From Pyrenophora tritici-repentis (taxonomy: Eukaryota; Ascomycota; Dothideomycetes; Pleosporales; Pleosporaceae), in the NCBI RefSeq assembly GCF_003171515.1, contig NC_089397.1:372001-436000 (forward strand): 64,000 bases of DNA, written 5' to 3'. A program made the position numbers and the translations under genes. Below the pieces are notes generated by a model, which did no database searches, was not told the origin of the DNA, and was given only the letters and a program-made list of their open reading frames with translations. This document shows, in pieces, positions 41,099-52,148 of the stretch. The stretch's first letter is position 1, and the number at the start of each line of letters is the position of its first letter.

Positions 41099-44000
41099 AT
41101 GGCAGGCAGCCAGAGCAACTCTGGCGATACAGACGCTGATGTTCAAGAGCAACTACTCAACTATCCATCCGAACGCAATACAAGCAAGCGCGCAGAAACT
41201 ATATCCCCAGGAGCGAAGTTTACTGCTGAACACCTTATGCGACACTGTCCATACACAGTCACGTTTGACTATATCAACCCATCTCTCTGGGGTGTACCCG
41301 CACCAGAGGATGCAGACGAGACGCACGCAACAACCTGGGTCGCGAAGGCTATCCACGACTACCATGTAGGAATGGAATGGGATGAGAGACTATACTTCGA
41401 CTACCAATGGGACTTTGAAGGATGGACACGAGAGCTATTCCAGAAGGTTGAGCGCACTACGCTAAGATCTCTGAAGACTGTGCTCCGGTATAGGGGAGTC
41501 TATACAGGCAAATTTCGGGCTAGAGTAGCTGATTCCCTCTTCAACTTACTAGGAGGAGAAAACGCTCCCGAATGGGACCCTGCAGAGTTCAAGGCCGAGA
41601 AGTTTGACGAACGTTCTGAGGCGTACCAGCGTCAGCAGAACGCACATCTAGCAGCCCCTATAGATAGACAAGCGCAGCAGCCACTGCAACAGACGCAGCC
41701 ACTGGAACCGCTACAGCCGCAGCCACAACGTCCGTCACAGGGCGAGCAGTATAGAGTGAGACAAGGCGTTCGAAGCCACCCGCAATATCAAGAGCTACAA
41801 CAACCGCCCTACGCGATCAATGCCTATGCAGGACCACAGCCTCGACAAACGGAGCAGGCTATGCAACCACAACAATGGTACCCGCAGACACAGACACGAC
41901 CCCCAGCGACCGCATACCGCGAGGTGACACCTTTCCCTCAGCAACCTACAAACCGAGTACCTGACAGACCCCTTGGCCTACCACATGACCCGTACAAGAC
42001 GCTACCGCCGCGATGGTCTCGCAACGATCGGCTCGAAGCCAATACGATCACGCAGTTCTCTAAGCTATGGGACAATAGCAACAAGTATACAGGGAATGCG
42101 TACGATCTCCTAGACGATAAGATTAAGATCTTCTTCAGCATCTGCTGGCAGGTAGATATCCAGGAGGAGCAGTTTCACGCAGTGTTTCCCCGTATCCTTA
42201 CCGGGCGTGCAGAGACGTTCTACATACAGGTTGTAGAGAGAGATGATAGCTTTGCTGATGCGTACATGGCAATCAAAAACCACTTCGACCATGACGTCCA
42301 TCACCAGCACTACTACACAGACTGGACGACTACAACCTTCGCTCGCACCCGCGCAGAGAACCCTGATAAGGGACTACACGAGGTTCTGCAGATCCTGCTT
42401 GACAAGCTGCAGCTATGCCAGCGTGCCCTTGGCAAGAACTTTGAGGGCGAGGATGCCCTACGTACCACTGTCATCAATGCCTGCCGAGGAGTACCAGAGC
42501 TTGAGATGGCACTGTTCAAACCAGCCACAATCTGTGAAGGACTCTTCTCAGATCTACGATCCGCAGTGGAAACACACCTAGCACGGCAACACACCGCCCA
42601 GTTGGTCACAGAAGATCAATACTACCTAGACCGCCGATACAACGGCAATGGAAGGATCCGAGGTGGATCTCGAGGTGGAGGAGGATTCAGAGGCGGATCC
42701 AGAGGAGCATACCGAGGAGGCGAGCAGCGCGACGACAACGGACGAGGATTCAAGCCACGTTGGAGGAAGAAATGCTTTGTTTGCCGGAAGGAAGGATGCT
42801 GGTCTACCAACCACACAGATAAAGAGCGCAAAGATGCCCGTGCGCAGTTCTTCTCTACGCTATACTTTACAGGTGCACAGCCCCCTGAGGACTTCTCCGT
42901 ACATCTTGCAGAATACGAAGGGATCGAGCACACCAGCCAGTACAATCAGAGAGGCTGGAGAGAGGAGGAAGACTGCGAGGATGACGAGGATGACGACGTC
43001 GCGGAAGCACATTCTGAACACCAGTTCTTCAAGGAGCAATGCCTTGCAGACCAGGCGTTCTTGCATCATATCTCGGGCGACGACATATACAGCCGAGACG
43101 CGCCGTCAGCACCAGCATCGCAGTTCCTGCTTGAGGACCGCTACACACGATCTGTGTACCAAGGAATCCTACCAGATACAGGCGCTGCAAACGTATCCAC
43201 GGTCGGCAAGGAGCAATACCTCGCACTTACGAGAGAAGATCCGACGGTTAAGTTAGACACATCTACAGCAGGGAAAGCGTCTATTAAATTCGGAAAAGGC
43301 GAGGCTACAGCGTCGATTGGCACCGTGCAGGTCTCTACGGAGATCGGAAAAATCAACTTCGAAGTGCTCGAGGCGCCTACGCCGTTCTTGCTATGCCTTG
43401 CAGACATGGACCGCTTAAAGGTATACTTCAACAATACGACAGACGAGCTGGTTCAGGATGACGTACACATCCCGGTGATTCGCAAATGGGGACATCCTTG
43501 GTTCCATCTAAACAAGAGAGAGAGAGCAACTATGTTCCTAACGGAGACAGAATTGCGACGGCTCCATCGACGGTTTGGACACCCAGCTGTTACGCGACTA
43601 GTCAAACTCTTAAAGGATGCTGGCCATAACGACTTCGAAGAAAGAACCCTAGAAGAAGTCACTAAGTTCTGCCACCACTGCCAGCTCCACAGCTCCGCGC
43701 CGCGCCGATTCAAATTCACTCTTAAGGATGATCACCACTTCAACTATGAGATCCTGGTGGACGTAATGTACCTAAGCAACAAACCTGTACTGCATGTGGT
43801 CGATTCCTCAACAGCGTTTCAAGGCGCGAGGTTCCTCAGCGCTATCTCAGCTAAAGAAACATGGCAAGCACTGCGGATACTATGGATCGACACCTACCAG
43901 GGACCACCCGACATCATCACGCATGATGCAGGTACTAACTTCGCGAGCGCAGAGTTCCGCGCAGAAGCAAAGATCATGGGAGTCACATGCAAGCAAGTAC

Positions 44001-46291
44001 CTACGGAGGCGCACTGGTCTATCGGCAAAACTGAGAGGTACCATGCCCCTCTACGCCGGGCATGGGACATACTCCATGCAGAACTCACTGACACTATGTC
44101 CGACGACGCGATTCTCCAGATGGCTGTGAAGGCTGTTAACGATACTGCTGGCCCTGATGGACTAGTCCCGACGTTACTAGTCTTTGGAGCGTACCCACGA
44201 ATGACTGCAGAGTCACCGCCATCACCATCAATGGTCAAACGCAGCGAGGCTATTCAAAAGGCGACGAAAGCCCTGCGCAAGCTCACTGCAGAGCGCCAAG
44301 TTGCAGACGCCTTGAACACCCGCAATGGACCAGCCACTGCAGACATGCTCGCGCTCCCACTCCAGAGCGAAGTCTTAGTATGGAGAGAGAGTGATGGCTG
44401 GAATGGCCCGTACAAGATCGCCAGTACAGATGGCCACAACATCACTGTCGACATGGTTAATGGTCCAGCGACATTCAGATCAACTGTCGTTAAGCCATAC
44501 TACAGACCAGACCACCTGTGGAGCGACCCTGATGCGCCACACGCGCCGAATGAGCCGAATGAGCCGCACGAGCCGATAGCAGTACCTCCGGCAGCGCAAC
44601 CACGTAGAAGAGGCCGCCCTCCAGGGTCAAAGAACAAGCGGAAGGCGCACGCGTACATCACCAAGAAGGAGCAGGACGATCTTGAGCTAGCTATCAAGCT
44701 ACGGAACGATGGCGTGATCACAACCTCAGGCGCCCCCTTTGAAGCGTCTGATGACCAAGAGATCAGCGACCTAGTAGGTCGTGGAGTCTTCAAGTTTGAG
44801 CAATACGACGAGAGGCTACACAGCAAGATCCGGATCTTTAAGTCACGCCTAGTACGTGAGGTCAAGGGAAAGACAACTAAGCCTTATGAGAAATCCCGTC
44901 TGGTTATCCAAGGCTACCAAGACTATGGCAAGGAGGCTATCTTAACGCAGTCGCCAACCATCCAGCGATGTAGCCAGCGCCTGATTATGTCGCTGGCGCC
45001 TGGGCTAGTACAAAGCGGCATGAGCGTTGAGCTACGTGATATTACGCAGGCATACCCACAGGCTCAGACAACACTGAAGAGGACGATACTCGCACACCTC
45101 CCTACCGAGCTGGTACATCGATATCCAGAAGGCACGATACTCCACGTGATCAAGCCACTATATGGGATCGCGGAGGCAGGAGTCCACTGGTGGACAACAT
45201 ATCACGGACACCACTGCAAGGAACTAGATATGTCAACATCTACGTACGACCCATGCCTGTTGATCACGAACAGCGACGACGCAGACGTCTTCGGCATCGT
45301 CGGTATGCAGACAGACGACACCCTCATGCTCGGAACGACCGCGTTCTTATCACGCGAAGAGAAAAAGATCCAGAAGGCGCAGTTTAGATCAAAACCAAAG
45401 GCTATGCTGACACCAGAGGTGCAGTTAGACTTTAATGGATGTACACTTACGATGGACGCCAGCAGAGTCTTAATCCTCAGGCAGAAAGGACAAGGAGGAA
45501 GGATCAGGCTTGTTGATATTAGGGCACCCGACCGCGCGCAACAGTACACCGAGCAACGCGCCCGCGGAGCGTACATCGCATCAACATGCCAACCAGAGGC
45601 ATCATTTGATCTGTCCGTAGCTGCTCAAGCGCAGCAACCATCAGACGAGGACATTAAGGCACTCAACAAGCGCCTGAAATGGCAGATGGAGAATCTCACT
45701 CGTGGCCTACGCTACGTCACTGTCAACCTTACGGAGGCTAAGTTGATAGTCTTTGTAGACGGCTCCTTTGCCAACAACAAGGACCTCAGCTCACAGCTAG
45801 GCTTTGTCCTCATGCTCGTCAACGAGTCCATTGGCGCCAACACCTTCACAATACAAGGCAACGTGATCCACTACAGCTCTACAAAGTGCAAGCGCATCAC
45901 ACGGAGCGTACTGGCCTCAGAGATCTACGGCATGGTCAACGGCTTTGACATAGGCATCGCGGTTGCAACCACGCTAAGGATAGTTACAGAACGACTTGGA
46001 CTACCTGCAATTCCCTTGGTTATCTGTACAGACTCGTACTCCTTGTACGAGTGCCTAGTAAAGCTTGGGACAACGAAGGAGAAGCGCCTCATGATCGATA
46101 TTATGGCGCTGCGCCAATCATATGAGCGTCGCGAGATCACGGAGATCCGCTGGATCAATGGCGAAGACAATCCTGCAGACGCCTTCACGAAGGCATCGCC
46201 AAACCGCGCTCTTGAACGCTTTATTGACGGCAATAAGCTGACAGTCCGAGTAGATGGATGGGTGCAGAGGCCAACAAGCTTTGATGTTTAA
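41099..46291 (+). CDS. Copia-A2 Gag-Pol polyprotein, 1730 aa
   Basis: The protein carries all retrotransposon functions in one frame. Gag covers about residues 1-580, with a Gln/Pro tract (about 180-290), an Arg/Gly-rich RNA-binding segment (about 517-545) and a zinc knuckle of unusual order, CX2CX4CX4H (Cys 559). Protease has DTGA at about 693. Integrase has an HHCC domain from about 820 (RRFGHPAV ... CHHCQLH) and core motifs VDVMYLSN, THDAGTNFAS and SIGKTERYHAP. Reverse transcriptase is about 1200-1420, with the catalytic site QTDD at about 1404-1407 where Copia usually has YVDD. RNase H is about 1550-1700 (VFVDGSFANN, CTDSYSLYE, GEDNPADAFTK). The start ATG is the first in frame after the leader. 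Confidence 0.94.
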   Translation: MAGSQSNSGDTDADVQEQLLNYPSERNTSKRAETISPGAKFTAEHLMRHCPYTVTFDYINPSLWGVPAPEDADETHATTWVAKAIHDYHVGMEWDERLYFDYQWDFEGWTRELFQKVERTTLRSLKTVLRYRGVYTGKFRARVADSLFNLLGGENAPEWDPAEFKAEKFDERSEAYQRQQNAHLAAPIDRQAQQPLQQTQPLEPLQPQPQRPSQGEQYRVRQGVRSHPQYQELQQPPYAINAYAGPQPRQTEQAMQPQQWYPQTQTRPPATAYREVTPFPQQPTNRVPDRPLGLPHDPYKTLPPRWSRNDRLEANTITQFSKLWDNSNKYTGNAYDLLDDKIKIFFSICWQVDIQEEQFHAVFPRILTGRAETFYIQVVERDDSFADAYMAIKNHFDHDVHHQHYYTDWTTTTFARTRAENPDKGLHEVLQILLDKLQLCQRALGKNFEGEDALRTTVINACRGVPELEMALFKPATICEGLFSDLRSAVETHLARQHTAQLVTEDQYYLDRRYNGNGRIRGGSRGGGGFRGGSRGAYRGGEQRDDNGRGFKPRWRKKCFVCRKEGCWSTNHTDKERKDARAQFFSTLYFTGAQPPEDFSVHLAEYEGIEHTSQYNQRGWREEEDCEDDEDDDVAEAHSEHQFFKEQCLADQAFLHHISGDDIYSRDAPSAPASQFLLEDRYTRSVYQGILPDTGAANVSTVGKEQYLALTREDPTVKLDTSTAGKASIKFGKGEATASIGTVQVSTEIGKINFEVLEAPTPFLLCLADMDRLKVYFNNTTDELVQDDVHIPVIRKWGHPWFHLNKRERATMFLTETELRRLHRRFGHPAVTRLVKLLKDAGHNDFEERTLEEVTKFCHHCQLHSSAPRRFKFTLKDDHHFNYEILVDVMYLSNKPVLHVVDSSTAFQGARFLSAISAKETWQALRILWIDTYQGPPDIITHDAGTNFASAEFRAEAKIMGVTCKQVPTEAHWSIGKTERYHAPLRRAWDILHAELTDTMSDDAILQMAVKAVNDTAGPDGLVPTLLVFGAYPRMTAESPPSPSMVKRSEAIQKATKALRKLTAERQVADALNTRNGPATADMLALPLQSEVLVWRESDGWNGPYKIASTDGHNITVDMVNGPATFRSTVVKPYYRPDHLWSDPDAPHAPNEPNEPHEPIAVPPAAQPRRRGRPPGSKNKRKAHAYITKKEQDDLELAIKLRNDGVITTSGAPFEASDDQEISDLVGRGVFKFEQYDERLHSKIRIFKSRLVREVKGKTTKPYEKSRLVIQGYQDYGKEAILTQSPTIQRCSQRLIMSLAPGLVQSGMSVELRDITQAYPQAQTTLKRTILAHLPTELVHRYPEGTILHVIKPLYGIAEAGVHWWTTYHGHHCKELDMSTSTYDPCLLITNSDDADVFGIVGMQTDDTLMLGTTAFLSREEKKIQKAQFRSKPKAMLTPEVQLDFNGCTLTMDASRVLILRQKGQGGRIRLVDIRAPDRAQQYTEQRARGAYIASTCQPEASFDLSVAAQAQQPSDEDIKALNKRLKWQMENLTRGLRYVTVNLTEAKLIVFVDGSFANNKDLSSQLGFVLMLVNESIGANTFTIQGNVIHYSSTKCKRITRSVLASEIYGMVNGFDIGIAVATTLRIVTERLGLPAIPLVICTDSYSLYECLVKLGTTKEKRLMIDIMALRQSYERREITEIRWINGEDNPADAFTKASPNRALERFIDGNKLTVRVDGWVQRPTSFDV

Positions 46292-46356
46292 TGCTATACA
46301 CTGTCACTACCGATACAAGCAGAGTTACTAGCTATCCAGAAAGAAAAGACTTCCAG

Positions 46357-46548
46357 TGTCGGATCGTGAGTATCGGTAGAGACGTCGGCTGCTGGACACT
46401 TCGGCCCGACTTCGGCCCACCTTGCGCAAGAGCTTAGGTATACCTTCGTAGCACCTATGTTCGTAGATATCAATTAGAACCACCGAACAGAATGCATTCC
46501 TAGTTATCGTTATTTCCCTTTACGCACTTAGTGCAAAGCCAACCAACA
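46357..46548 (+). repeat. Copia-A2 3' LTR
   Basis: It is 192 bp, reads the same as the 5' LTR, and is preceded by the purine-rich AGAAAGAAAAGA. Confidence 0.94.
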
Positions 46549-46562
46549 TAGAGACTTGTTCT

Positions 46563-47089
46563 TTGCCAGTTCTCTTGTTTCTTCTCTTTCTAACGTATTC
46601 TTGCCTAGCACCGTGTCTACGCTGTATAAAAGACTCGTCTGAAAATATAACTTTGTTAAAGTGTATATATTTTAGAATTTTAAGTGTCTTCTTAGCGTAT
46701 TTATTCCGTAAAGCAGCTTTTTTTGCGTTTAAAAGCTGTTTTTTCTTAGCAGTAGAAACAGAGTATTTCTCTACTTTTAATAGGCGTTGTAGGCTTCTAG
46801 TAGAGAAATCGAGATTGTTCTTTTCTAAAATGCTTTAATTTGTCTTTTTAGGACTTCGTTCTAGGTCTCTATTAACTACTCTAGTAGCTCTTTTAGAGAT
46901 CTTAGAAGGGCGACCTAGTTTAGGCTTAGAATGAAGTAAAGAAGTACTTTTTTTCTTCTTAATACGTTGTAAAGCGTCTGTAATAGATCTAGAAGACTTT
47001 TCTAGGATAGTACTAATAGTACTAGTAGATAGCTGTTGTAAAGATAGAGTATAAACTTCTTTTTTAAATTTCGAAAGTTTAATAAACAT
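46563..47089 (-). pseudogene. M3 transposase, N-terminal part
   Basis: On the minus strand an 84-codon frame starts MFIKLSKFKKEVYTLS at 47089, with the same helix-turn-helix and GRPS linker as M2. After a stop it continues to the first catalytic motif (FSDESS about 46635). The remainder was lost at the Copia-A2 junction. It is dead. Confidence 0.8.
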
Positions 47090-47486
47090 AGAGAGGTAAT
47101 ATAGAAGAGAAAAATGGAGATTAGAAAGAGAAAAATCTATTGAATAAGACTAGAAGAAGTTTACGTAATTTTAGCGTCTTTTTTAGCGTCCTTTTTTTTA
47201 AAACTTTGATTTAAAAAAAAGTAAATAAAATACCCTAGTTCTAATTCTGCTTACGTAATGCTTATATAATCTAGTATCACATAATTTTTTTAGAACTTTT
47301 TATACGCTCACTAAAAAGTTGTAGCTGCATTAAACTAGAATATTTTTTATCTCTATATTTACTGCTACTTATCTTCTCCTAAGTGCTCACTAAGCGGGTA
47401 TATTAGGACGCCCACCTTAAGAGGAAGTTCTTAGCTTTCCAAAACACTAAAAATTATAGTTCTAGCTAGTCTAGTTGTCTAGATAT

Positions 47487-47698
47487 TGTGGTAGAGGGAT
47501 AGCCTCAATAGTCAGAAGAGAGGTTGCCGACCCGCAATCGGTAGAGAGTAGAGAACAAGAAGGTATCCGAACAATAAACGGTAGTATTAAGAATGGTGTA
47601 CGATAACTGTCGAGCTCCTCTACGCGGAGTCGTCCTAAAATACTCAACCCTAGCGCCGATTACCTAACGCCGAACACGTGACAAGCTACTACACCACA
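47487..47698. repeat. LTR-D copy 2 (solo) in M3
   Basis: It starts TGTGGTAGAGGGATAG and ends CTACTACACCACA, and is related to 40029-40252. Comparison with the uninterrupted M2 (TCTAGATATATAGCT when inverted) shows a duplicated ATAT of about 4 bp at the junctions (47483-47486 and 47699-47702). Confidence 0.78.
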
Positions 47699-47759
47699 AT
47701 ATATAGCTTTAAAAAAGGTAGCTTTTTTAATGTTGTTTTCTTTTTGTCACCCTACTGTA

Positions 47760-49580
47760 GTAACTACGATCAATAAAGAACTGTAAAGACTATCTTCTGT
47801 CTGTGTTCGACTGCGACGTAGTCTCTCGTAACATTACGTTGCGTCACACTAACTATGACTACTGAGGAGCCGAACTCTGCTTTGCAGCTTATACTGGAGC
47901 AGATTGCTGGTCTAACGGACACTCTTGCTAAGCAAGAGGCGCGTTATTATAAGGAAATGGCTGCTATGCGCAAGGACTTTGAAGAGCGCCTTAATATAGT
48001 TACACAGTTAGCAAGAACCTTGCTAAAAGCTACTTTCGCCAAGACTAAAGAGGAACCAGCACCCGAAGACACCCTAAAGTCTAGGAATAGCTTGTCTCTA
48101 ACTATCTAGACCCCACCTACAACCCAAACTCCTGCCCCTGATAAGAATTCAAGGTCGGAACGACTGCCTAACCCCCCTGCCTTTAGCGGCAAGAAGAAAG
48201 ACCTCCTACTCTTCCTCACTAAACTCCGCTATAAGTTAAAAGGAAACGCCGACCGCTTCCCTACTAAAGAATCACAACTTATATACGCACACTCCCGACT
48301 CGAACACGACCTTGCTACACTTATCGACCCGCTTATAGGCAAGGATATTGTCACAGTAGACCAACTTATTTAGTTCCTCGAAGCAACCTATAGAGACCCT
48401 AACCGCGAACTTACTACTTAGAGCTGACTTAATAACCTAAAGCAAGGAAAGAGGAACTTTCTCTCCTACTTTGCTAAATTCCGCCGCCTCGTAGCCGACA
48501 CCAACCTAAACGAAGGCGCCTAGATTAACTAGCTCCGACGCTCACTTTCTGACGAGCTTAGGAGAGCTATAGTAGGAATCCTAATTCCTCGCTCTCTCAA
48601 CGATTACGCCAACCTGATAGCCCTATACGATAACGACCTACGTTACCTACTAGCTAGCCGATCCTATTATGTCACGGCTAAGCAGCTAAAGTACCCCGTA
48701 GAAATAGAGTTAGACACCTTAAACTACGCCCTAGCTAGCTCCGCCGAACGACAGAAGCGAATCAAGGAAGGGCGCTGCTTTAAATGCAATAAGATAGGTT
48801 ATATCTCTAGGGATTGCAACGTGCCTATGCCAACCTAGCATATCTGATTGAACAGCTCCCCTCGCTCTACGAGCCCTCGCTCTATCCGATCTAACTCTTC
48901 GAGGTCTTTAAAATCACGATCGCGGGGACGCCGCTCCCGCAAGTCACCTGCTAAGGGGAAAGGCGTGTCCCGGGGATAAGTCGCTCCTTAGGACCGCGCA
49001 CTTATCGAATCTCTGCTAAACTTTAGTCTAAATCTTAACCTAACACCTAGAAACGCTGTATCACGATACCCTGTGTAGCTTAACAAGGCAATATTAAGAG
49101 TAATCTTAAGGCCTTAGTTGATACTAGAGCTACAGGTATCGGATATATTTATAGAGATCTCGCGCGCAACCTAAAACTCTACTAAGACCCGCTGCCCTAC
49201 GTTATATACCCGACTAGATTTACTGGAACTGTACTAGACGGTAGAGAAGTAACTTACACCGTTAACCTAACCCTACGACATAACGACCACACTAAGTCTA
49301 TACGCCTTTTTGTTACAAACACTAGACGCCATAAAATGATCTTAGGCTAACCCTGGATGCGTAAGCACCGGGTAAACCTAGACTATAAGAAAGAGAAGCT
49401 CCTGTTCACCGCCCGGCGGTGTACTAAACGCTGCCTTAAGAAAACTTGAATAACTACCTGCCCTATAGAAGGATAGTAGGGAGGTAGTAGTCGAACTCTT
49501 ACTCGCTCTTAAGCCCTAAAACTCACACACGCTGTACGACAGCGGCACGACCACTAGCAGTTTAAGATAAAGCGTTAACT
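47760..49580 (+). pseudogene. Gypsy-D gag and protease, RIP-mutated fragment
   Basis: The frame opens at 47855 (MTTEEPNSALQLILEQIAGL, coiled coil) and continues in other phases with stops. A retrotransposon capsid region lies at about 48170-48700 (FLTKLRYKLKGNADRFPT, YFAKFRRLVADTNLNEGA). A zinc knuckle follows, CFKCNKIGYISRDC (about 48777-48818), in which the usual His reads Tyr. A Ser/Arg-rich segment and a protease with ALVDTRATG (about 49111) and MILG-PWMRKH follow. Reverse transcriptase is absent: the element is cut at 49580 by LTR-C. M3 lies at its left edge. Confidence 0.8.
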
Positions 49581-49807
49581 TGTCAGATTGTGATGGGTTA
49601 TCAAAGACGGGGATAATAGTATAATAATATGATGGGGATCGATTGTATTGTTCTGGTCTGATGTCGTGTTGTTCTGTTGTCCAACGCTGTTCGATCAGTT
49701 GGGTCGCGGTGGATTGTGCGTGCTGACTAATTTAACTGATCCACAGAATCCACAGCTCCGAACACCCGGATTTTGTCCACCACCCAAAATATGCCTATAT
49801 TCTGACA
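49581..49807 (-). repeat. Copia-C 3' LTR
   Basis: It is 227 bp with termini TGTCAG and CTGACA, related to 611-840 but much less mutated. On the minus strand it is preceded by TAAGGGGGTG, a polypurine tract, which places it as the 3' LTR of the Copia-C remnant to its right. Confidence 0.82.
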
Positions 49808-51593
49808 CACCCCCTTAGCTCAAGAGCCTTGAGCTGGATTAATCACAGCTAAGCTGCTCTAATTGAGCTTAGATCTCTACAACAGGTGACTAATTGTGTG
49901 GCTCTTAATCCCTAACTTCGACTAGCCCTAGTTAGATTAGAAAGCCCGTCTACTAGTTTACTAGGAGTACTTTAGTAAGGCCATCAGCTATTATCTTAGA
50001 GGATTTTGTGTATACTACTTTAATCCTCTAGTTCGTCACTTCCTGTTAGAGCTAATAGTTGTGGATATCTACGTGTCGGAGCTTCGTGGTGAGTCTTAAT
50101 ACTGCTTAAGTTACAAGACGGATCGTCTGTTGATTGTCGCATTAGATAGTAATTGTAGGACTTAGTAGCTTAACCTTAAGTTCACTAATTAATCGTGAGG
50201 TAAAGATCGCTTCTTTAGCTACTTGTAAGAGTGCTAAGAGCTCTGCTTTAGTTGTTAAAGTAGTGACGGTATCTTGCTTGCTAGATCGCCAGGCGATTAG
50301 CCCGCCAAAGAGTTTAATCGCGTAGCCCTAAGAGCTTTTGCGATCTAGAGTGTTGTCTGCAAATAATGCGTCACTAGCTACCTGCATAGCGGTGCCGCCA
50401 CCTAATCGTAATGTTAGCCACTTAGTGTCGGATAGGTAGAGTAACACTCGATCCGCAGCCTGTTAGTGTTCCTAACTTAGGTTAGCGAGAAATCTAGCTA
50501 GTCTAGACGTCGCAAAAGCAATATCTGGGCGTGTATTAACAGCGGCGTAGAGGAGAGAGCCAATCTTCCGCTGGTATCGATTAATCTTAGACGGGGTAGC
50601 TAGTCCTTCTCTGGGCATAAGCTCGCTAGTCGCCATAGGAGTATCGTGGCAGATTGTCTAATCGTCTACTAGTCTATTAATCTTTTTATAGTAGGCAACC
50701 TAGGAGAGGTAGATTAGTTGTTTAGATCGATTCCTAATCACCTCAATCCTAAGGAACTACTATAGATCGTCTCTACTAGTAATAGAGTATCGCTGCTTAA
50801 GCTAATCTATTGCTTCTTAAGCCTTCTTAGATTAATCCTTGCTATAGGCTAGGATAATATCGTCTACGTAGTAGAAGATAATAATTCCGTCTTTAATTAT
50901 ACAGCAGGGCTCGTGGGGTACAATCTAGAACCTAAGTTAAGTAAGCGTCGCTGTAAGATCCTTCTACTAAAGGAGTAGGGATATTCTTAGCCTATAAAGA
51001 GCTTTCTTGATCCGTAGGATAGTGCTAGGCTTCTAATAACTTTTTAGCATCCGCATGTAGACCTCTCGATCTAACGATGCGTAGACGAAGGCGTTAGTAA
51101 CGTCGTACTATTTTAGTTTAAAATTGTGTTTAGCAGCGATTGCCATAAGTAGTCGAAATAATCGGCTAGCTAGAGTAGCGGCGTAGGTGTCTTAGGAGGT
51201 AATATTACGCTGCTAATCACCTTGTATAACTAATCGAGCTTTGCACTTAATAAATTAATTAGCTTTGTTAAATTTGTAGACATACACCTACATACAGTCT
51301 AGAATCTAGTGTCCTTTAGATTTAGCTGCTTAGTAGGGTACTTCTTCCTACGAATTAGTGACTTTGTGGCTGTCGAGATGTGCACGTTGTGCTTCCTTAA
51401 ATAGCTCTCCTAAAGGGTGCTAATTAAGATTAGTCCTGGCTGTTAGTGGATCAGGAAGTTATAATTAATAGATCTTAACTCCTTTAGCGAGTAGCTAGTG
51501 AAGTTGTGCCTTGTCAATTAGGCCTCTATTGTAAGTGCCTATAGTCCCTACCTTTAATCTAGCTATAAACGCTGCGGCCTATAGAACTGTTTT
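49808..51593 (-). pseudogene. Copia-C pol 3' part (reverse transcriptase, RNase H)
   Basis: Read on the minus strand from 51593, the sequence gives the middle of a Copia reverse transcriptase, the intact catalytic string IIIFYVDDI (about 50855-50885), later reverse transcriptase blocks (STSPRLPTIKRLI), and RNase H sequence toward 49830. Stops are frequent and TpA is enriched, so RIP is likely. The 5' part is missing: the Gypsy2 LTR begins at 51594. Confidence 0.78.
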
Positions 51594-51764
51594 TGTGAGG
51601 GACGTCAATAGTTGAGATGACCGTATCTGTATTAAGTACTAAGTGAGATATTGCGTGCAGGTTCGAAGACCTGCGCGGGTCGAACTTTGGTGTTCGGCTG
51701 TGGCCTTCGCTTAAGGCGCACGGGCCACCTCGCTTACTAGAGGTCGCGGGTTTGATCCATGACA
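51594..51764 (-). repeat. Gypsy2 3' LTR
   Basis: It is 171 bp; on the plus strand it runs TGTGAGGGACG to CATGACA. It contains a short hairpin GCAGGT-TCGAAG-ACCTGC whose sequence resembles a tRNA T-arm. Confidence 0.94.
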
Positions 51765-51804
51765 CTACCCCCCCAAAAAAGAGAGCAAGTTCCAACGCTC
51801 GAAC

Positions 51805-51835
<31 letters not shown>

Positions 51836-52148
51836 GCCTAAAATTGTATACAAAGGAGATACCTATATCGCAAAACTGCTGCATACCAAGCGTGTCGCTT
51901 GCAGTGTCCATTCCATTACTACATTCTATTCCCGTTGTCTGTGCACAGTAATTATGGATCATCATCGTGGCGTGGTGACCTTAGCATCTTGTCTTAACAA
52001 TAGTAACTTTGACAGTCTAGTCCTTGCCACGAGCACAGCGTCTATAAGTCCTATTTCTAGCACAACTTATCGACGCCCTCGATTATAGCAAGCACAACTA
52101 TATTATCCCAGTCTTATTGTTGGTCTTGTCTGCTGTTGTCACCACTGG

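Larger units (their letters stand above)
40453..46548 (+). mobile_element. Copia-A2: Copia element with complete gag-pol frame
   Basis: It is 6096 bp with 192-bp LTRs that I read as identical (40453-40644, 46357-46548). The coding frame is uninterrupted, so this is the best candidate for an active element in the window. It lacks a target duplication: AATAG on the left and TAGAG on the right. Its left flank is Copia-B and its right flank is mariner M3. Such a mismatch suggests recombination between two insertions, or a deletion. Confidence 0.95.
46549..47757 (-). mobile_element. Tc1/mariner M3, truncated, inverted to M2
   Basis: The terminus TTTTTGTCACCCTACTG followed by TA (47758-47759) is the inverse of the M2 start. 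Sequence runs from this terminus through the transposase N-terminus to about the first catalytic motif, then stops at the Copia-A2 LTR. LTR-D copy 2 interrupts the untranslated part (47487-47698). M3 is very similar to M2, with small differences. Confidence 0.82.

Noticed and set aside
51559..51795. Duplicated 78- and 66-codon frames (also 59489-59689)
   Set aside because: They are the two Gypsy2 LTRs read on the minus strand; the likeness comes from LTR identity.
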